Numbered from the stretch's first letter, positions 49,813-58,572 are shown. The stretch is DNA of 64,000 nucleotides from an uncultured Helicobacter sp. (GCA_944323645.1 CALUTE010000004.1:1-64000), one strand, 5' to 3'. Notes: a model not told the origin generated them from the letters alone. Translations and numbers: made by a program.

Positions 49813-50948
49813 TGGTTATTGTGCTTGTGGTTGATAGCTTTGCTGATAAAAGCAATGGTACCTCAATGACAGCATCGCGCTTTGCAAACGCTCTTAGGCA
49901 ATATGGGCATAGTGTCCGCATAGTTGCTACTCGTGCGCAAGGAGAGGATTGCTACCCACTCAAAGAGCGCTATATTCCAATAGTTACAGAGATTTCACAC
50001 GCACAACATATTGTCTTTGGCGAGCCCAATAAGACAGTACTACGTGAAGCATTTAGCGGGGCTGATATTGTGCATTTGTTCTTGCCCTTTAAGCTTGAGA
50101 TTGTCGCACAAAAAGTAGCAGAATCTATGCGCATACCTTATATGGCAGCCTTTCATCTCCAACCAGAACATATCACGTATAATATCCACCTAGAACGCTT
50201 TGCACCTCTTAATCGTTTTATTTTTTGGCTTTTTAAATGGCGATTTTATCGGCATATCGAACATATCCACTGCCCATCAAACCTCATCAAAGAAGAAATT
50301 GAGCGTGCAGGATATTTGGGCAAAAAATATGTCATATCTAATGGTTTTGATCCGAGTTTTGCACCAGCTACAACACCACCAAAAGATGATGGTTTTATCC
50401 ATATCATAATGGTTGGGCGTTACTCAAGAGAAAAGCGTCAAGACCTTATTATTAAAGCAATCGCTAAAAACCCATACAAAGACCGTATAAAACTCCATTT
50501 AAAAGGTGTTGGACCCAGAGAAAAAGCTCTTAAAAATCTAGCGAGAATCCTTCCAAATACAGTCGATTTTGGCTTCATACCACCAAATGAGCTTGTTGCG
50601 CTCTTACAACAAAGCACAATCTATATCCACGCAGCCGATGTCGAGGGTGAAGCAATCGCCTGCCTTGAGGCAATTAGTTGCGGAGTTGTACCTATCATTT
50701 CAGATTCTAAGGTTTCAGCAACCAATCAATTTGCCCTTGATGAGCGCTCTCTCTTTAAAGCAGGTGATGCAAATGATTTGAGCAAAAAAATCACATACTG
50801 GATTGAACACAAACAAGAGCGAGAGGTTGCCTCCAAAGAATATGTCAAAAGTGCACAAAATTACACCCTTTCTTCTTCTATTCAAAAAGCTCTTGCAATG
50901 TACCAAGAAGTCATAGCGTTCTATAAGCAACGCTGGAACAACCCCTAG
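49812..50948 (+). CDS. cgt: Cholesterol alpha-glucosyltransferase (HP0421-like)
   Basis: The 378-residue GT4 enzyme closely follows H. pylori HP0421 as I remember it: the opening MVIVLVVDSFADKSNGTSMT, AFHLQPEHITYN, CPSNLIKEEIE, YVISNGFDPSF and ANDVEGEAIACLEAIS-type carboxy-terminal segment (here AADVEGEAIACLEAISCG, with the EX7E pair near 278-286). HP0421 glucosylates host cholesterol at the membrane, a lipid that protects the cell and alters immune responses. No membrane helix is predicted; relatives attach peripherally. The start overlaps the thioesterase stop as TAATG. An alternative glycolipid acceptor is possible. Confidence 0.85.
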   Translation: MVIVLVVDSFADKSNGTSMTASRFANALRQYGHSVRIVATRAQGEDCYPLKERYIPIVTEISHAQHIVFGEPNKTVLREAFSGADIVHLFLPFKLEIVAQKVAESMRIPYMAAFHLQPEHITYNIHLERFAPLNRFIFWLFKWRFYRHIEHIHCPSNLIKEEIERAGYLGKKYVISNGFDPSFAPATTPPKDDGFIHIIMVGRYSREKRQDLIIKAIAKNPYKDRIKLHLKGVGPREKALKNLARILPNTVDFGFIPPNELVALLQQSTIYIHAADVEGEAIACLEAISCGVVPIISDSKVSATNQFALDERSLFKAGDANDLSKKITYWIEHKQEREVASKEYVKSAQNYTLSSSIQKALAMYQEVIAFYKQRWNNP

Positions 50949-50965
50949 AATCTAAAGAGAATACT

Positions 50966-51685
50966 ATGCCAAACAAATCCTACACGCCAAATAATCCAAA
51001 CCTCAAACAAACATCATTGCAAGTGGTACAAAAAATTCTTAGTAAAAATGACAAAAAAGCTCAAGAAATGCGAGAATCTTATGCGCGCGATAATCTATAT
51101 GTAATAAATCTTATGTCTTCGCCAGGCAGTGGCAAAACAACACTCCTAGAACAGCTAGCTATAAACAACGCATTTCAATTCGCAGTCATTGAGGGCGATT
51201 TGCAGACAAATCGTGATGCAGAACGACTAGAGAAAAGAGGGGTTCGTGCGCACCAGATTCTAACCGGAGAAGCCTGCCACCTTGAAGCAGTAATGATAGA
51301 GCAAGCATACCAAGCACTAAAAAGTACTGGCGCACTTGATGTTGAGTATCTATTTATCGAAAATGTTGGGAATCTCGTCTGCCCAGCAAGCTATGATTTG
51401 GGTGCTCATCTTAATATCGTGTTACTTTCCACGCCAGAAGGCGATGATAAGGTGCTCAAATACCCCACGATGTTTTTGTGCGCTGATGCAGTGGTTATCT
51501 CTAAGGCAGATCTGTGTGCTATCTTTGATTTCTCCATTGAACGCGTGCGAGAAGATTTGGATACGCTAAAATCCAATATCCCAATTTTTCTTACAAACGC
51601 CAAAGATGCAAAAAGCCTCAAAGATCTTGTAAAATTTATCAAAGATTCCAAAAAAGCAGGCTATTATTCTAGACATTGTTTTTAG
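50966..51685 (+). CDS. hypB: Hydrogenase/urease nickel incorporation GTPase HypB
   Basis: HypB is a metal-binding GTPase that works with HypA to insert nickel into [NiFe] hydrogenase and, in H. pylori, urease. The 239-residue protein has the G1 loop SSPGSGKTTL (51-60), the metal-site Cys-His in GEACHLEAVMI, LFIENVGNLVCPASYDLG and VISKADLC. There is no His-rich nickel-storage extension at the amino terminus. It begins the hypB-hypC-DUF2147-hypD run; AAAGAGA precedes the ATG. hypA, hypE and hypF are not in the window. Confidence 0.96.
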   Translation: MPNKSYTPNNPNLKQTSLQVVQKILSKNDKKAQEMRESYARDNLYVINLMSSPGSGKTTLLEQLAINNAFQFAVIEGDLQTNRDAERLEKRGVRAHQILTGEACHLEAVMIEQAYQALKSTGALDVEYLFIENVGNLVCPASYDLGAHLNIVLLSTPEGDDKVLKYPTMFLCADAVVISKADLCAIFDFSIERVREDLDTLKSNIPIFLTNAKDAKSLKDLVKFIKDSKKAGYYSRHCF

Positions 51686-51713
51686 ACAAATCCACTACCC
51701 CAAAGGAGAATCT

Positions 51714-51971
51714 ATGTGCTTGGCAATTCCATCAAAGGTTATAGCGATCAAAAAAGAAAGCAATACCGCTATTGTCGAGACACTAGGGGTAAGTCGTGAA
51801 GCAAGCCTTGATCTAATGCAAGATGATGTAACAGTAGGTGAATATGTTTTACTCCACATAGGCTATGTGATGAGTAAAATTGACACCGATTCTGCACTAG
51901 AATCTATCAAACTCTATGAGCAAATTGTAGAGGATATGGAAGAAGAATATATTGATGAGGAGTACCGATGA
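51714..51971 (+). CDS. hypC: Hydrogenase assembly chaperone HypC
   Basis: HypC holds the iron-cyanide-carbonyl precursor with HypD and delivers it to the hydrogenase large subunit. The 85-residue protein starts MCLAIPSKVI, with the essential Cys2, and has the SREASLDLM and GEYVLLHIGYVMSKID segments of the OB-like fold, followed by an acidic tail. AAAGGAG precedes the ATG. Its stop overlaps the following start by four bases (ATGA). Confidence 0.96.
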   Translation: MCLAIPSKVIAIKKESNTAIVETLGVSREASLDLMQDDVTVGEYVLLHIGYVMSKIDTDSALESIKLYEQIVEDMEEEYIDEEYR

Positions 51972-52525
51972 TAGCAAACTTTTTACATTTCATACAAACA
52001 ACAAAGACTTTTGCATATATTGTGCTTGCTAGCATAATTATATCTATAAGCTATGCCAATCCTAATCAAACAGGACTTGAAGGCTACTATATGACACATA
52101 TTGGCGAAAGCGGGCGACAAAGTATTGTGGAGTTTTTTGAACGTAATGGCAAATTTTATGCATATGGGTTTGCCAATGTCGATGGTAGCGGTCCTAAAAA
52201 GGATATCAACAACCAAGATCCTAAGCTTAAGGAACGCTATGATAAGGGTAGCGTGTTTGTTTATGGGCTTAAACAAGACGGCAGAGTCTTTAGCAATGGA
52301 CAAATCTATAACTACGATGATGGCAAAATATATCACCTAAAAATTACAAAAGAAAGTAGTGGTAAGCTAACATTACGCGCAAGCATTGATAAAATGGGAA
52401 TGATGGGAAAAACTCTTGTTTGGACACCACTTACACAAGCCCAGATTGACCAATATGAAAAAGAAAAGCCCGATTTTAGTGTTGTTGAAGAGTCGCTCAA
52501 TACGTTACCAAAAGAATACCGCTAA
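51968..52525 (+). CDS. Exported DUF2147 protein inside the hyp operon
   Basis: The 185-residue protein has a signal peptide (hydrophobic stretch about 14-29, cleavage near SYAN) and the DUF2147 pattern GLEGYYMTHIGESGRQSIVEFFERNGKFYAYGFA, a lipocalin-like small beta-barrel domain of unknown role. It overlaps hypC by four bases and hypD starts 18 bases later, so it must be translated with them. DUF2147 proteins are not known maturation factors, and their presence between hypC and hypD is unusual. A periplasmic role linked to hydrogenase is only suggested by the position. Confidence 0.75.
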   Translation: MIANFLHFIQTTKTFAYIVLASIIISISYANPNQTGLEGYYMTHIGESGRQSIVEFFERNGKFYAYGFANVDGSGPKKDINNQDPKLKERYDKGSVFVYGLKQDGRVFSNGQIYNYDDGKIYHLKITKESSGKLTLRASIDKMGMMGKTLVWTPLTQAQIDQYEKEKPDFSVVEESLNTLPKEYR

Positions 52526-52543
52526 AACTATTAAGCAGGCACG

Positions 52544-53746
52544 ATGACACAACAAGCCTCTCTAGAATCCATAATAGCACACAAGCCAACACCAAAGCGA
52601 GAATCTACCACACCAGATTTTGCGCTAAAAGATCACCTTAATACAAAGCTTTTGTTTGATGGTTTCCGCAACAAAGAAACCATTCTCGCATTTAGCAAAA
52701 AAATTTGCCGCCTTGCAGACAATCTTGATCGCCCTCTAAAGATAATGGAAGTGTGTGGTGGGCATACACATACGCTTATGCGTTATGGACTTATGCATCT
52801 TTTGCCACCAAATATTGAGTGTATCCACGGACCCGGTTGTCCCGTGTGTATTATGCCAAAAACACGCATAAACCAAGCCTATGATATTGCTATGCAAGAA
52901 AATGTAATCCTTGTAACCTTAGGCGATATGTTGAAAGTACCTGGCTCACAAGGAAGTCTCCAAAACGCTCGTGCACAGGGTGCAGATGTACGTTTTGTGT
53001 ATTCGCCTATGCAGATTCTAGAAATAGCACGCAAATATCCACACAAAAAGATAGTGTATTTTGCGATCGGTTTTGAGACAACAACACCTATGAGTGCTGC
53101 ACTTCTCGAACGCGTACTAGAATCCAACCTCACAAACGTTTTCTTTCATATCAATCACGTACTTGTTCCCCCACCACTTTATGCTATTCTCGGCAGTAAA
53201 GATTCTGCTATCAACGCTCTCATCGCACCTTCCCACGTCAGCGTGATTGCTGGATCAAAAATTTATGAGCCTATTTTAGAGCGCCATCACATTCCTATTG
53301 TTGTAAGCGGGTTTGAACCAAGCGATATGATGGAGAGTATTTTGATGATTGTAGAGCAAGCAATAGCAAATAAACATAAGCTTGCAGTGCAATATAAACG
53401 TGTAGTAACACAAGAAGGCAATACCAAAGCACAAATGCTTATTGCAAAATACTTTGAACCAAGAGAGCGTTTTGAGTGGCGCGGTCTTGGGGAGATCCCA
53501 TATTCTGCCTTGAAACTCAAGCAAGCATATAGCGCATACGATGCCGAATGCGAATTTGGCAAAATTTTGAGCAATACGCCCATACAAGATAACAAATCCT
53601 GCCGCTGTGGCGATATTTTGCGAGGTATTGCAAAGCCACTTGATTGCAAAGTATTTGGCAAATCTTGCACACCACAACACCCACTAGGGAGTTGTATGGT
53701 AAGTTCTGAAGGTGCGTGTGCAGCCTACTACAAATACAGAATCTAA
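52544..53746 (+). CDS. hypD: Hydrogenase maturation protein HypD
   Basis: HypD is an iron-sulfur protein that assembles Fe(CN)2CO with HypC. The 400-residue protein has all family motifs: VCGGHTHTLMRYG, IHGPGCPVCIMP, the GFETTTP strand, and late Cys-rich segments CRCGDILRGI and CKVFGKSCTPQHPLGSCMVSSEGAC. It is about 30 residues longer than usual at the amino terminus, with a Pro/Thr/Ser-rich tail (about 1-35) before the FRNKETI helix. No strong ribosome binding site is seen at the ATG. The stop codon lies in an AGAATCTAA word. Confidence 0.95.
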   Translation: MTQQASLESIIAHKPTPKRESTTPDFALKDHLNTKLLFDGFRNKETILAFSKKICRLADNLDRPLKIMEVCGGHTHTLMRYGLMHLLPPNIECIHGPGCPVCIMPKTRINQAYDIAMQENVILVTLGDMLKVPGSQGSLQNARAQGADVRFVYSPMQILEIARKYPHKKIVYFAIGFETTTPMSAALLERVLESNLTNVFFHINHVLVPPPLYAILGSKDSAINALIAPSHVSVIAGSKIYEPILERHHIPIVVSGFEPSDMMESILMIVEQAIANKHKLAVQYKRVVTQEGNTKAQMLIAKYFEPRERFEWRGLGEIPYSALKLKQAYSAYDAECEFGKILSNTPIQDNKSCRCGDILRGIAKPLDCKVFGKSCTPQHPLGSCMVSSEGACAAYYKYRI

Positions 53747-53788
53747 AATATTTTCAGATAATCTAATCATAGTAAATCATTAGATTCT
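53738..53788 (+). terminator. Inverted motif pair after hypD
   Basis: AGAATCTAA (53738-53746, containing the hypD stop) and TTAGATTCT (53780-53788) are perfect 9-bp inverted copies around a 33-base loop, followed by TTTT. It may act as a weak terminator and is another case of paired dispersed words at a gene end. Confidence 0.4.
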
Positions 53789-54181
53789 TTTGCGTTAAAC
53801 GCAGCACAATATCTTTTAAGATTCTAAAAGTTTAGAGAAGATCTAAATCTAGCCATTCTGGAAAGTATTGGCAAGGAAGTCTAAAAATACAAAATCTATG
53901 AGTTTTGATTGCTATACATATAATTTAAAAGGTTTTAGCTATGCATCAATCTAGCTAAAACCTAAGATTTTATACAAAGCTTGAACGCAAAGTGTTATTT
54001 CGCTAAGTTTTGTAAAATTTTAAACTAATTGCCAAACTAAGATTCTATAAAGTTTTAGATTGTGGTGTTAGCTTAGGATTTTTGTAAGATTTAGGGTATG
54101 GGTTACCTGCAATAGTTAAGTGAATTTCCTTTTCTACAATTCTTTAAAAACCCAAAATACAGAATCTCATAAGGGCTGCAC
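53789..54181. other. Intergenic stretch with a 12-bp hairpin
   Basis: This AT-rich gap between the convergent hypD and phospholipase genes has no credible open frame. AGGTTTTAGCTA (53930-53941) and TAGCTAAAACCT (53952-53963) form a perfect 12-bp stem with a 10-base loop. Three AGATTCT/AGAATCT words occur (53818, 54039, 54162). A small RNA ending at the hairpin is possible, but I see no promoter that would settle it. Confidence 0.45.
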
Positions 54182-55192
54182 CTAAAAGCTCGTTGCCCGA
54201 AACCCTATTCCAAGTCGGTGTGAAATGCGATTGTATTCATAAAGATTATCACCATATCCATAAAAATACTGCACATAGAGTGAGACAAATTGATTAAACG
54301 CGTAGGCATAGCCTAGCCGAACAGAAGCGTGATATTGCCTATAATCAGAAATTATAGGCGAGAAATGCAACTCAGTAAAATGCCTTTTGTGGCGATGATA
54401 GAGCCGCAAATTCGCATACCCCATATATTTATCTAAATCAATATTATCACGGCGTTCATCAATATATGGCCACGCACTCAAATGTACCCCAAAGCCCTTT
54501 GCCTCCCAGATTCCTTCAAAAACAATACGATTCGCTGCACTTCTTGATCGACAACCTTGTGGAATAGGATCTTCAAAGCTCTCGCGTACGCAATCATCAC
54601 CACCAATACCATTGCTATAATGCAAAGCTCCTACACGTAACTCTTTTAATGTACCACCAAAAATCTTCCAATTAGTTGGATATGAATAAAATAGACTTGG
54701 CTTAAAATCTGTATCACGCACCGGGCTTGAGTAGCGGAAATTAAACTGCTGAAAAAACATCGTCTGCGTATGAGCAAAAAATAAGCTTCCCTTGGTCCAA
54801 AATGCGCCGCGCCATAGTGGAAGCTTCAAACTTAGCTGGAATTTTATTTCAGTGTTGATATTATTACCATAGACATTATGAGGTGGAAAACTTTGTAATA
54901 AAATAAAATACGTCCCTTCGTGCTCAAGCAATCGCATATAATATTCATAGGATTTTTGGGCATCTTGAACGCGCTTTTTTTTAGGTGGTGGGAACAAATC
55001 TTCTTGCATATTAAAATCTTGTTGTGCAGATTCTGGCGATTTCAATGTGTTTGTTATGCCCTCTTTGGTTTGATTATCTTGGCTAGATTCTGGATTGTTT
55101 TGATTGTGTGTATCTGCCAAAACTAAAGCAATAAACATAAACGAAGGTAATAGCAGTATTTGTATTACCCTCAAAGAGCAGCGAGAGTTCAT
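54182..55192 (-). CDS. pldA: Outer-membrane phospholipase A (OMPLA)
   Basis: OMPLA hydrolyses phospholipids in the outer membrane; the H. pylori enzyme contributes to membrane composition and colonisation. The 336-residue protein has a signal peptide (about 1-26), a Gln/Asn/Ser-rich linker, and a 12-strand barrel with the catalytic segment LHYSNG (His191, Ser193; HDSNG in E. coli) and SRSAANR carrying the supporting Asn. A longer frame runs up to 55291 through a T14 tract, but the ATG at 55192 has AAGGA at proper spacing and begins a clean signal peptide. In H. pylori the gene is known to be phase-variable by a C-tract; here the T-tract lies at the promoter. Confidence 0.85.
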   Translation of the reverse strand: MNSRCSLRVIQILLLPSFMFIALVLADTHNQNNPESSQDNQTKEGITNTLKSPESAQQDFNMQEDLFPPPKKKRVQDAQKSYEYYMRLLEHEGTYFILLQSFPPHNVYGNNINTEIKFQLSLKLPLWRGAFWTKGSLFFAHTQTMFFQQFNFRYSSPVRDTDFKPSLFYSYPTNWKIFGGTLKELRVGALHYSNGIGGDDCVRESFEDPIPQGCRSRSAANRIVFEGIWEAKGFGVHLSAWPYIDERRDNIDLDKYMGYANLRLYHRHKRHFTELHFSPIISDYRQYHASVRLGYAYAFNQFVSLYVQYFYGYGDNLYEYNRISHRLGIGFRATSF

Positions 55193-55253
55193 CATAATCC
55201 TTGGATAAATTATAATAAGAGCTATACTAAATATGACAATCAAACAAAGCGCA

Positions 55254-55275
55254 ATTATATCAAAAAAAAAAAAAA
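55254..55275 (-). promoter_or_regulatory. pldA promoter with T14 homopolymer in the spacer
   Basis: On the minus strand a run of fourteen T (55275-55262) is followed by GA and then TATAAT (55259-55254). The T run therefore occupies the spacer or -35 zone of a good -10 box, about 60 bases upstream of the pldA ATG. A second TATAAT nearer the gene (55214-55209) is too close to the ribosome binding site to be the main -10. Homopolymers of this length slip readily, and the promoter T-tract of H. pylori sabA is a known precedent for expression switching. Confidence 0.65.
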
Positions 55276-55432
55276 TGGATATTTTGTACAAAATCGTGCT
55301 TTAAATTGCTATATGCTCACTAAATAAATCATAAACAACCAAAATCTCAACAAGCCCGTGGCAGAATTCACGCAAGGATTTTGGCTAAAAAATTGATTTT
55401 ATAGCTAAAATTAGATAGAATCAAGGGCTTTT

Positions 55433-55873
55433 ATGTTAAACAAAAAGGTTTTTGTGATGGATTTTGAGGTCAAATCGCCAATTTTAGGCTTTGAAGATGT
55501 CGTCAAGATGAAGCTTGAAAAGATCGATGATGTTTTTATGCGTTTGAGCAACATTGATGCAGCCTCGCCAGTATTTGTACTGATAAATCCATTTGTTTTG
55601 CGCGAATATGATTTTGAAGTGCCAGTGGCTATGAAGCTGTTGCTAGATTTAGAAAATGCCAAAAATATTTTTGTAGCAAATATTATGGTGATGCAAACTC
55701 CTATCCAAGAATCCACAATTAATTTTCTTGCGCCATTAGTGTTTAATTTTGACAACCAGACAATGGCACAAATCGTTCTTGATAGCTTCAAATACCCGAC
55801 GTACGGTATAGCTGAACCTATTTCAAAATGGTACAAAGAAGACCAACCAAACGGTACAGAATCTCAAAAATAG
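55433..55873 (+). CDS. fliW: Flagellar assembly factor FliW
   Basis: FliW binds flagellin and the RNA regulator CsrA, tying flagellin translation to export. The 146-residue protein has the family segments [43 protein letters not shown] and [19 protein letters not shown] precedes the chosen ATG; a second ATG at residue 9 with AAGG upstream is an alternative and would match the shorter start of relatives. A sigma-54-like TTGGCTAAAAAATTGATTT lies upstream (55381-55399) but has GA instead of GC. It stands apart from other flagellar genes. Confidence 0.9.
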   Translation: MLNKKVFVMDFEVKSPILGFEDVVKMKLEKIDDVFMRLSNIDAASPVFVLINPFVLREYDFEVPVAMKLLLDLENAKNIFVANIMVMQTPIQESTINFLAPLVFNFDNQTMAQIVLDSFKYPTYGIAEPISKWYKEDQPNGTESQK

Positions 55874-55928
55874 CTTCCACACCATAAACTACAAATATTT
55901 ATGTGTGTAATTTTGGCGTTTAAGGTGT

Positions 55929-57230
55929 ATGATGAATGAATATAGCTTAGACTTTTATACTACGCTTGTTGCTATGGTTACAGTGTTGTTGCTCGGGCGG
56001 TTTTTGCTTACACGCATAAAGTGGCTGCGTGATTTTGACTTGCCAGAGCCAGTAGTTGGCGGTGTTTTTGTTTGTATTGCAATTTTTATTGCCTATCGAT
56101 ATTTTTCTATTCATATTGTATTTGATGAAGCACTAAAAGAACCTCTTATGCTTGCATTTTTTTCAAGTATTGGCTTGAGCGCGGATTTTTCTTCACTCAA
56201 AAAAGGTGGTCGTCTTTTGGTGCTATTTTTGATAGTGGTTGTTGGATTACTTATCTTACAAAATATTCTTGGTGTGGGTCTTTCCCTTCTTATGGGAATT
56301 GATCCTTTGATTGGTATGCTTGGAGGCTCTATAACAATGAGTGGAGGACACGGTACTGGGGTGGCTTGGGCAGATGTATTTGCCAAAGACCAATATGGAC
56401 TTACCAATGCCAAAGAAATTGCCCTTGCAGCGGCGACTTTTGGGCTTATTATGGGTGGTATTATCGGAGGTCCAGTAGCACGCTATCTTATCAAACATAA
56501 CCGCCTTGTTACTCCAAATGCTATGCTACACAATACCCCTGCAGAATCCAAGCAGGCTTCCAATCTAAGAGCTGAGCTTGACTCTACCCAAAACACTCTT
56601 GCCAAAGTCTTTGAGGCACCGCAAAAAGAGCGCCTTATTACCACAGCTTCATTCTTGGAATCTCTAGCGCTCATCGCGACTTGCCTGCTTGTTGGTACCT
56701 ATATCACAGAATCCAGCACACCACTTTTACGCGATAAGCTTGGTATAAATGTGCCTACATTCGTGTGGTGTTTATTCTGTGGGATTACTTTGCGCAATGT
56801 ACTAGCAGCCCTCAAACTTCATTATGTGTTTGATCGCGAAGTGTCCGTGCTTGGAAATGTCTCTCTTGCACTTTTTCTTGCACTCTCATTTCTTATTATA
56901 AAAGTATGGGAACTCGTGGATATTGCTCTTCCACTAATCACAATTTTAATTATGCAAACAATTATAATGATATTGTATGCAGTCTTTGTTACATTTAACT
57001 TTGTAGGGCGCGACTATGACGCAAGTGTTTTTGCCGCTGGACATTGTGGATTTGGGCTTGGAGCAACCCCTACAGCAATGGTTAATATGCAAGCAATCAC
57101 AAATCACTATGGTCCCTCTCACGCCGCCTTTATGATCGTACCACTTGTGGGAGCATTTTTTATTGATATTGTCAATCTGCTCATCATACAAGTATTTTTG
57201 CTGCTGCCTATCTTTCCGCAGAGTTCTTAG
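55929..57230 (+). CDS. gltS: Sodium/glutamate symporter GltS
   Basis: The 433-residue inner-membrane protein has about ten to twelve helices and the two GltS-type conserved loops, SITMSGGHGTGVAWADVF and FAAGHCGFGLGATPTAMVNM, which form the substrate site in the inverted repeats. It also has the opening LPEPVVGGV. It imports glutamate with sodium; amino acids are major carbon sources in this group. Two ATGs adjoin; the second has better spacing from AAGG. It ends in a stop codon that overlaps TTAGATTCT, part of an inverted pair. Confidence 0.95.
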   Translation: MMNEYSLDFYTTLVAMVTVLLLGRFLLTRIKWLRDFDLPEPVVGGVFVCIAIFIAYRYFSIHIVFDEALKEPLMLAFFSSIGLSADFSSLKKGGRLLVLFLIVVVGLLILQNILGVGLSLLMGIDPLIGMLGGSITMSGGHGTGVAWADVFAKDQYGLTNAKEIALAAATFGLIMGGIIGGPVARYLIKHNRLVTPNAMLHNTPAESKQASNLRAELDSTQNTLAKVFEAPQKERLITTASFLESLALIATCLLVGTYITESSTPLLRDKLGINVPTFVWCLFCGITLRNVLAALKLHYVFDREVSVLGNVSLALFLALSFLIIKVWELVDIALPLITILIMQTIIMILYAVFVTFNFVGRDYDASVFAAGHCGFGLGATPTAMVNMQAITNHYGPSHAAFMIVPLVGAFFIDIVNLLIIQVFLLLPIFPQSS

Positions 57231-57268
57231 ATTCTGCTAGGCACGCTAGAGACTACACTAGAATCTAA
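57227..57268 (+). terminator. Inverted motif pair after gltS
   Basis: TTAGATTCT (57227-57235, containing the gltS stop) and AGAATCTAA (57260-57268) are inverted 9-bp copies around a 24-base loop. A third AGATTCT follows at 57292. There is no T-run directly after the stem. This is another instance of the dispersed word arranged as a hairpin at a gene end. Confidence 0.45.
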
Positions 57269-57305
57269 ACATTTCTAAAGTAGATTCTATGATTAAAGGA
57301 TAACT

Positions 57306-57419
57306 ATGTGTCAAAACAAAAATATCACGACTGCTTCTCGCACTAAAAAAATACCAACCAACTCCACCTATGCCAAACACAGGGTATCTGTCTTTATGGA
57401 GTATCTCTATGTCTCCTAA
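57306..57419 (+). CDS. Small upstream ORF (37 codons) overlapping a permease start
   Basis: ATG at 57306 is preceded by AAAGGA at ideal spacing and opens a 37-codon frame rich in Thr, Ser and Lys that ends at TAA 57417-57419, eleven bases past the ATG of the DMT permease. The peptide resembles nothing I know. The arrangement fits a leader peptide coupled to the permease, or the remains of an older, longer amino terminus in another frame. Chance cannot be excluded. Confidence 0.35.
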   Translation: MCQNKNITTASRTKKIPTNSTYAKHRVSVFMEYLYVS

Positions 57420-58368
57420 AACATCTCCTCAAAAAACATCTCTCTCTGCTGGAATTGCACTTATGCTCATAGCAACTATATTTTTTGCAATGATGAATGC
57501 GCTTGTCAAATACCTAGCCGAACTTGGGTATTCTTCTATGGAAAACGTCTTTTTCCGAGCCTTTTTTATGGTTGTAACATTGTATTGTATTTTGGGGCTT
57601 TTTCCGATATTAAAACCTATTATGCCCAGACTCAAAAAGCCAGTATTTAAACCAAAAAAACAAGGTGGCTTCTCTGCTATGCTAATGCGCTCACTTTTTG
57701 GTGCAGTGGCAGTAGGCATTGCATATTATAATGTTGCCACGATTCCACTTGGTATCGCCGTAGCTTTTTTGCAATCCTCACCGATTTTTGTCGTATTTTT
57801 GTCCTTTTTTACACGCAACAAACCCGGACTCTTCGTAAGTCTTGCTACCCTTATTGGCTTTTTGGGCGTACTGTTTATCGCAAACCCACAAACTAGCAAT
57901 ATCCCACTAATAAATGCAATCTTAGGCATAATAGGTGCTATTAGCGCTGCTATTGCTTTTCTTACAATCCCGAGCCTAAAAAGCTTCTATACTCCAGAAG
58001 CTGTAAGTCTTTGGTATGGGTTCAGTATGTGTGTAGTTGGCGTGGTAGGTATGATGATTCCTGTGGAGAAGATGGGTGGCTTTAGCTTTCCAGACACGAC
58101 TGCTTGGATACTCTTTGCGCTTAGTGGAATTACTGGCGCTATTGGACAGTACTGTATGACAAAGTCATATATGTTTGCTCCACCAGGAATTGTAGCACCC
58201 ATAGCATATATGCGTATTGTCTGGAGCTTACTTTTTGGGATAGCATTAGGCGATGCACTACCAGATTTTTTTCCAAGTCTTGGAATTTTTCTTATTATTG
58301 TTTCTGGGGTATTAGTGGCTTTACCGGTGTTTATCAGAGAGTATAAAAAACTCGCCAAAACCCATTAG
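57409..58368 (+). CDS. EamA/DMT-family permease
   Basis: The 319-residue protein has the ten-helix EamA duplication: an amino-terminal half from LSAGIALMLIATIFFAMMNALVKYLAE and a second half from NAILGIIGAISAAIAFLTI to LPVFIREYKK. Each half has the typical helix with Pro (ATIPLGIAVAFLQSSPIFV and APPGIVAPIAYMRIVWSLLFG). Substrates in this family range from amino acids and nucleosides to guanidine-like compounds; this one is unknown. A frame extends 13 codons upstream, but GGAG seven bases before the ATG at 57409 supports the shorter start. Confidence 0.82.
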   Translation: MSPKTSPQKTSLSAGIALMLIATIFFAMMNALVKYLAELGYSSMENVFFRAFFMVVTLYCILGLFPILKPIMPRLKKPVFKPKKQGGFSAMLMRSLFGAVAVGIAYYNVATIPLGIAVAFLQSSPIFVVFLSFFTRNKPGLFVSLATLIGFLGVLFIANPQTSNIPLINAILGIIGAISAAIAFLTIPSLKSFYTPEAVSLWYGFSMCVVGVVGMMIPVEKMGGFSFPDTTAWILFALSGITGAIGQYCMTKSYMFAPPGIVAPIAYMRIVWSLLFGIALGDALPDFFPSLGIFLIIVSGVLVALPVFIREYKKLAKTH

Positions 58369-58566
58369 ATTCTAGGATCTATACTATCTAAAAACTATAA
58401 CGATCTAGTACAGAATCAAGCCCCACCCTTTGTATCTTGCTAGGCATTTGGCATATAGAATCTTTGCCCACAACAGCTAAGTATATTTTGGCTTTAGGCA
58501 GGCTGTGTAGTTTTGGAAAAATTTTAGATTTTTAGAGAGCAGAGCAAAACGCACCCACAAATTTAG

Positions 58567-58572
58567 TATAAT
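58567..58572 (+). promoter_or_regulatory. -10 box for rnhB
   Basis: TATAAT preceded by AG lies 30 bases before the GTG chosen for rnhB. Transcription would begin near 58579, so the upstream GTG at 58581 would be leaderless, which supports the start at 58602. Confidence 0.5.

Noticed and set aside
55192-55291. pldA start at the upstream ATG (55291)
   Set aside because: It would add 33 residues encoded partly by the T14 tract and bury the signal peptide; the ATG at 55192 has the ribosome binding site. Kept open only as an alternative in the phase-variation finding.
55381-55399. Sigma-54 promoter before fliW
   Set aside because: TTGGCTAAAAAATTGATTT has the right spacing but GA in place of the near-invariant GC, so I did not list it as a promoter.
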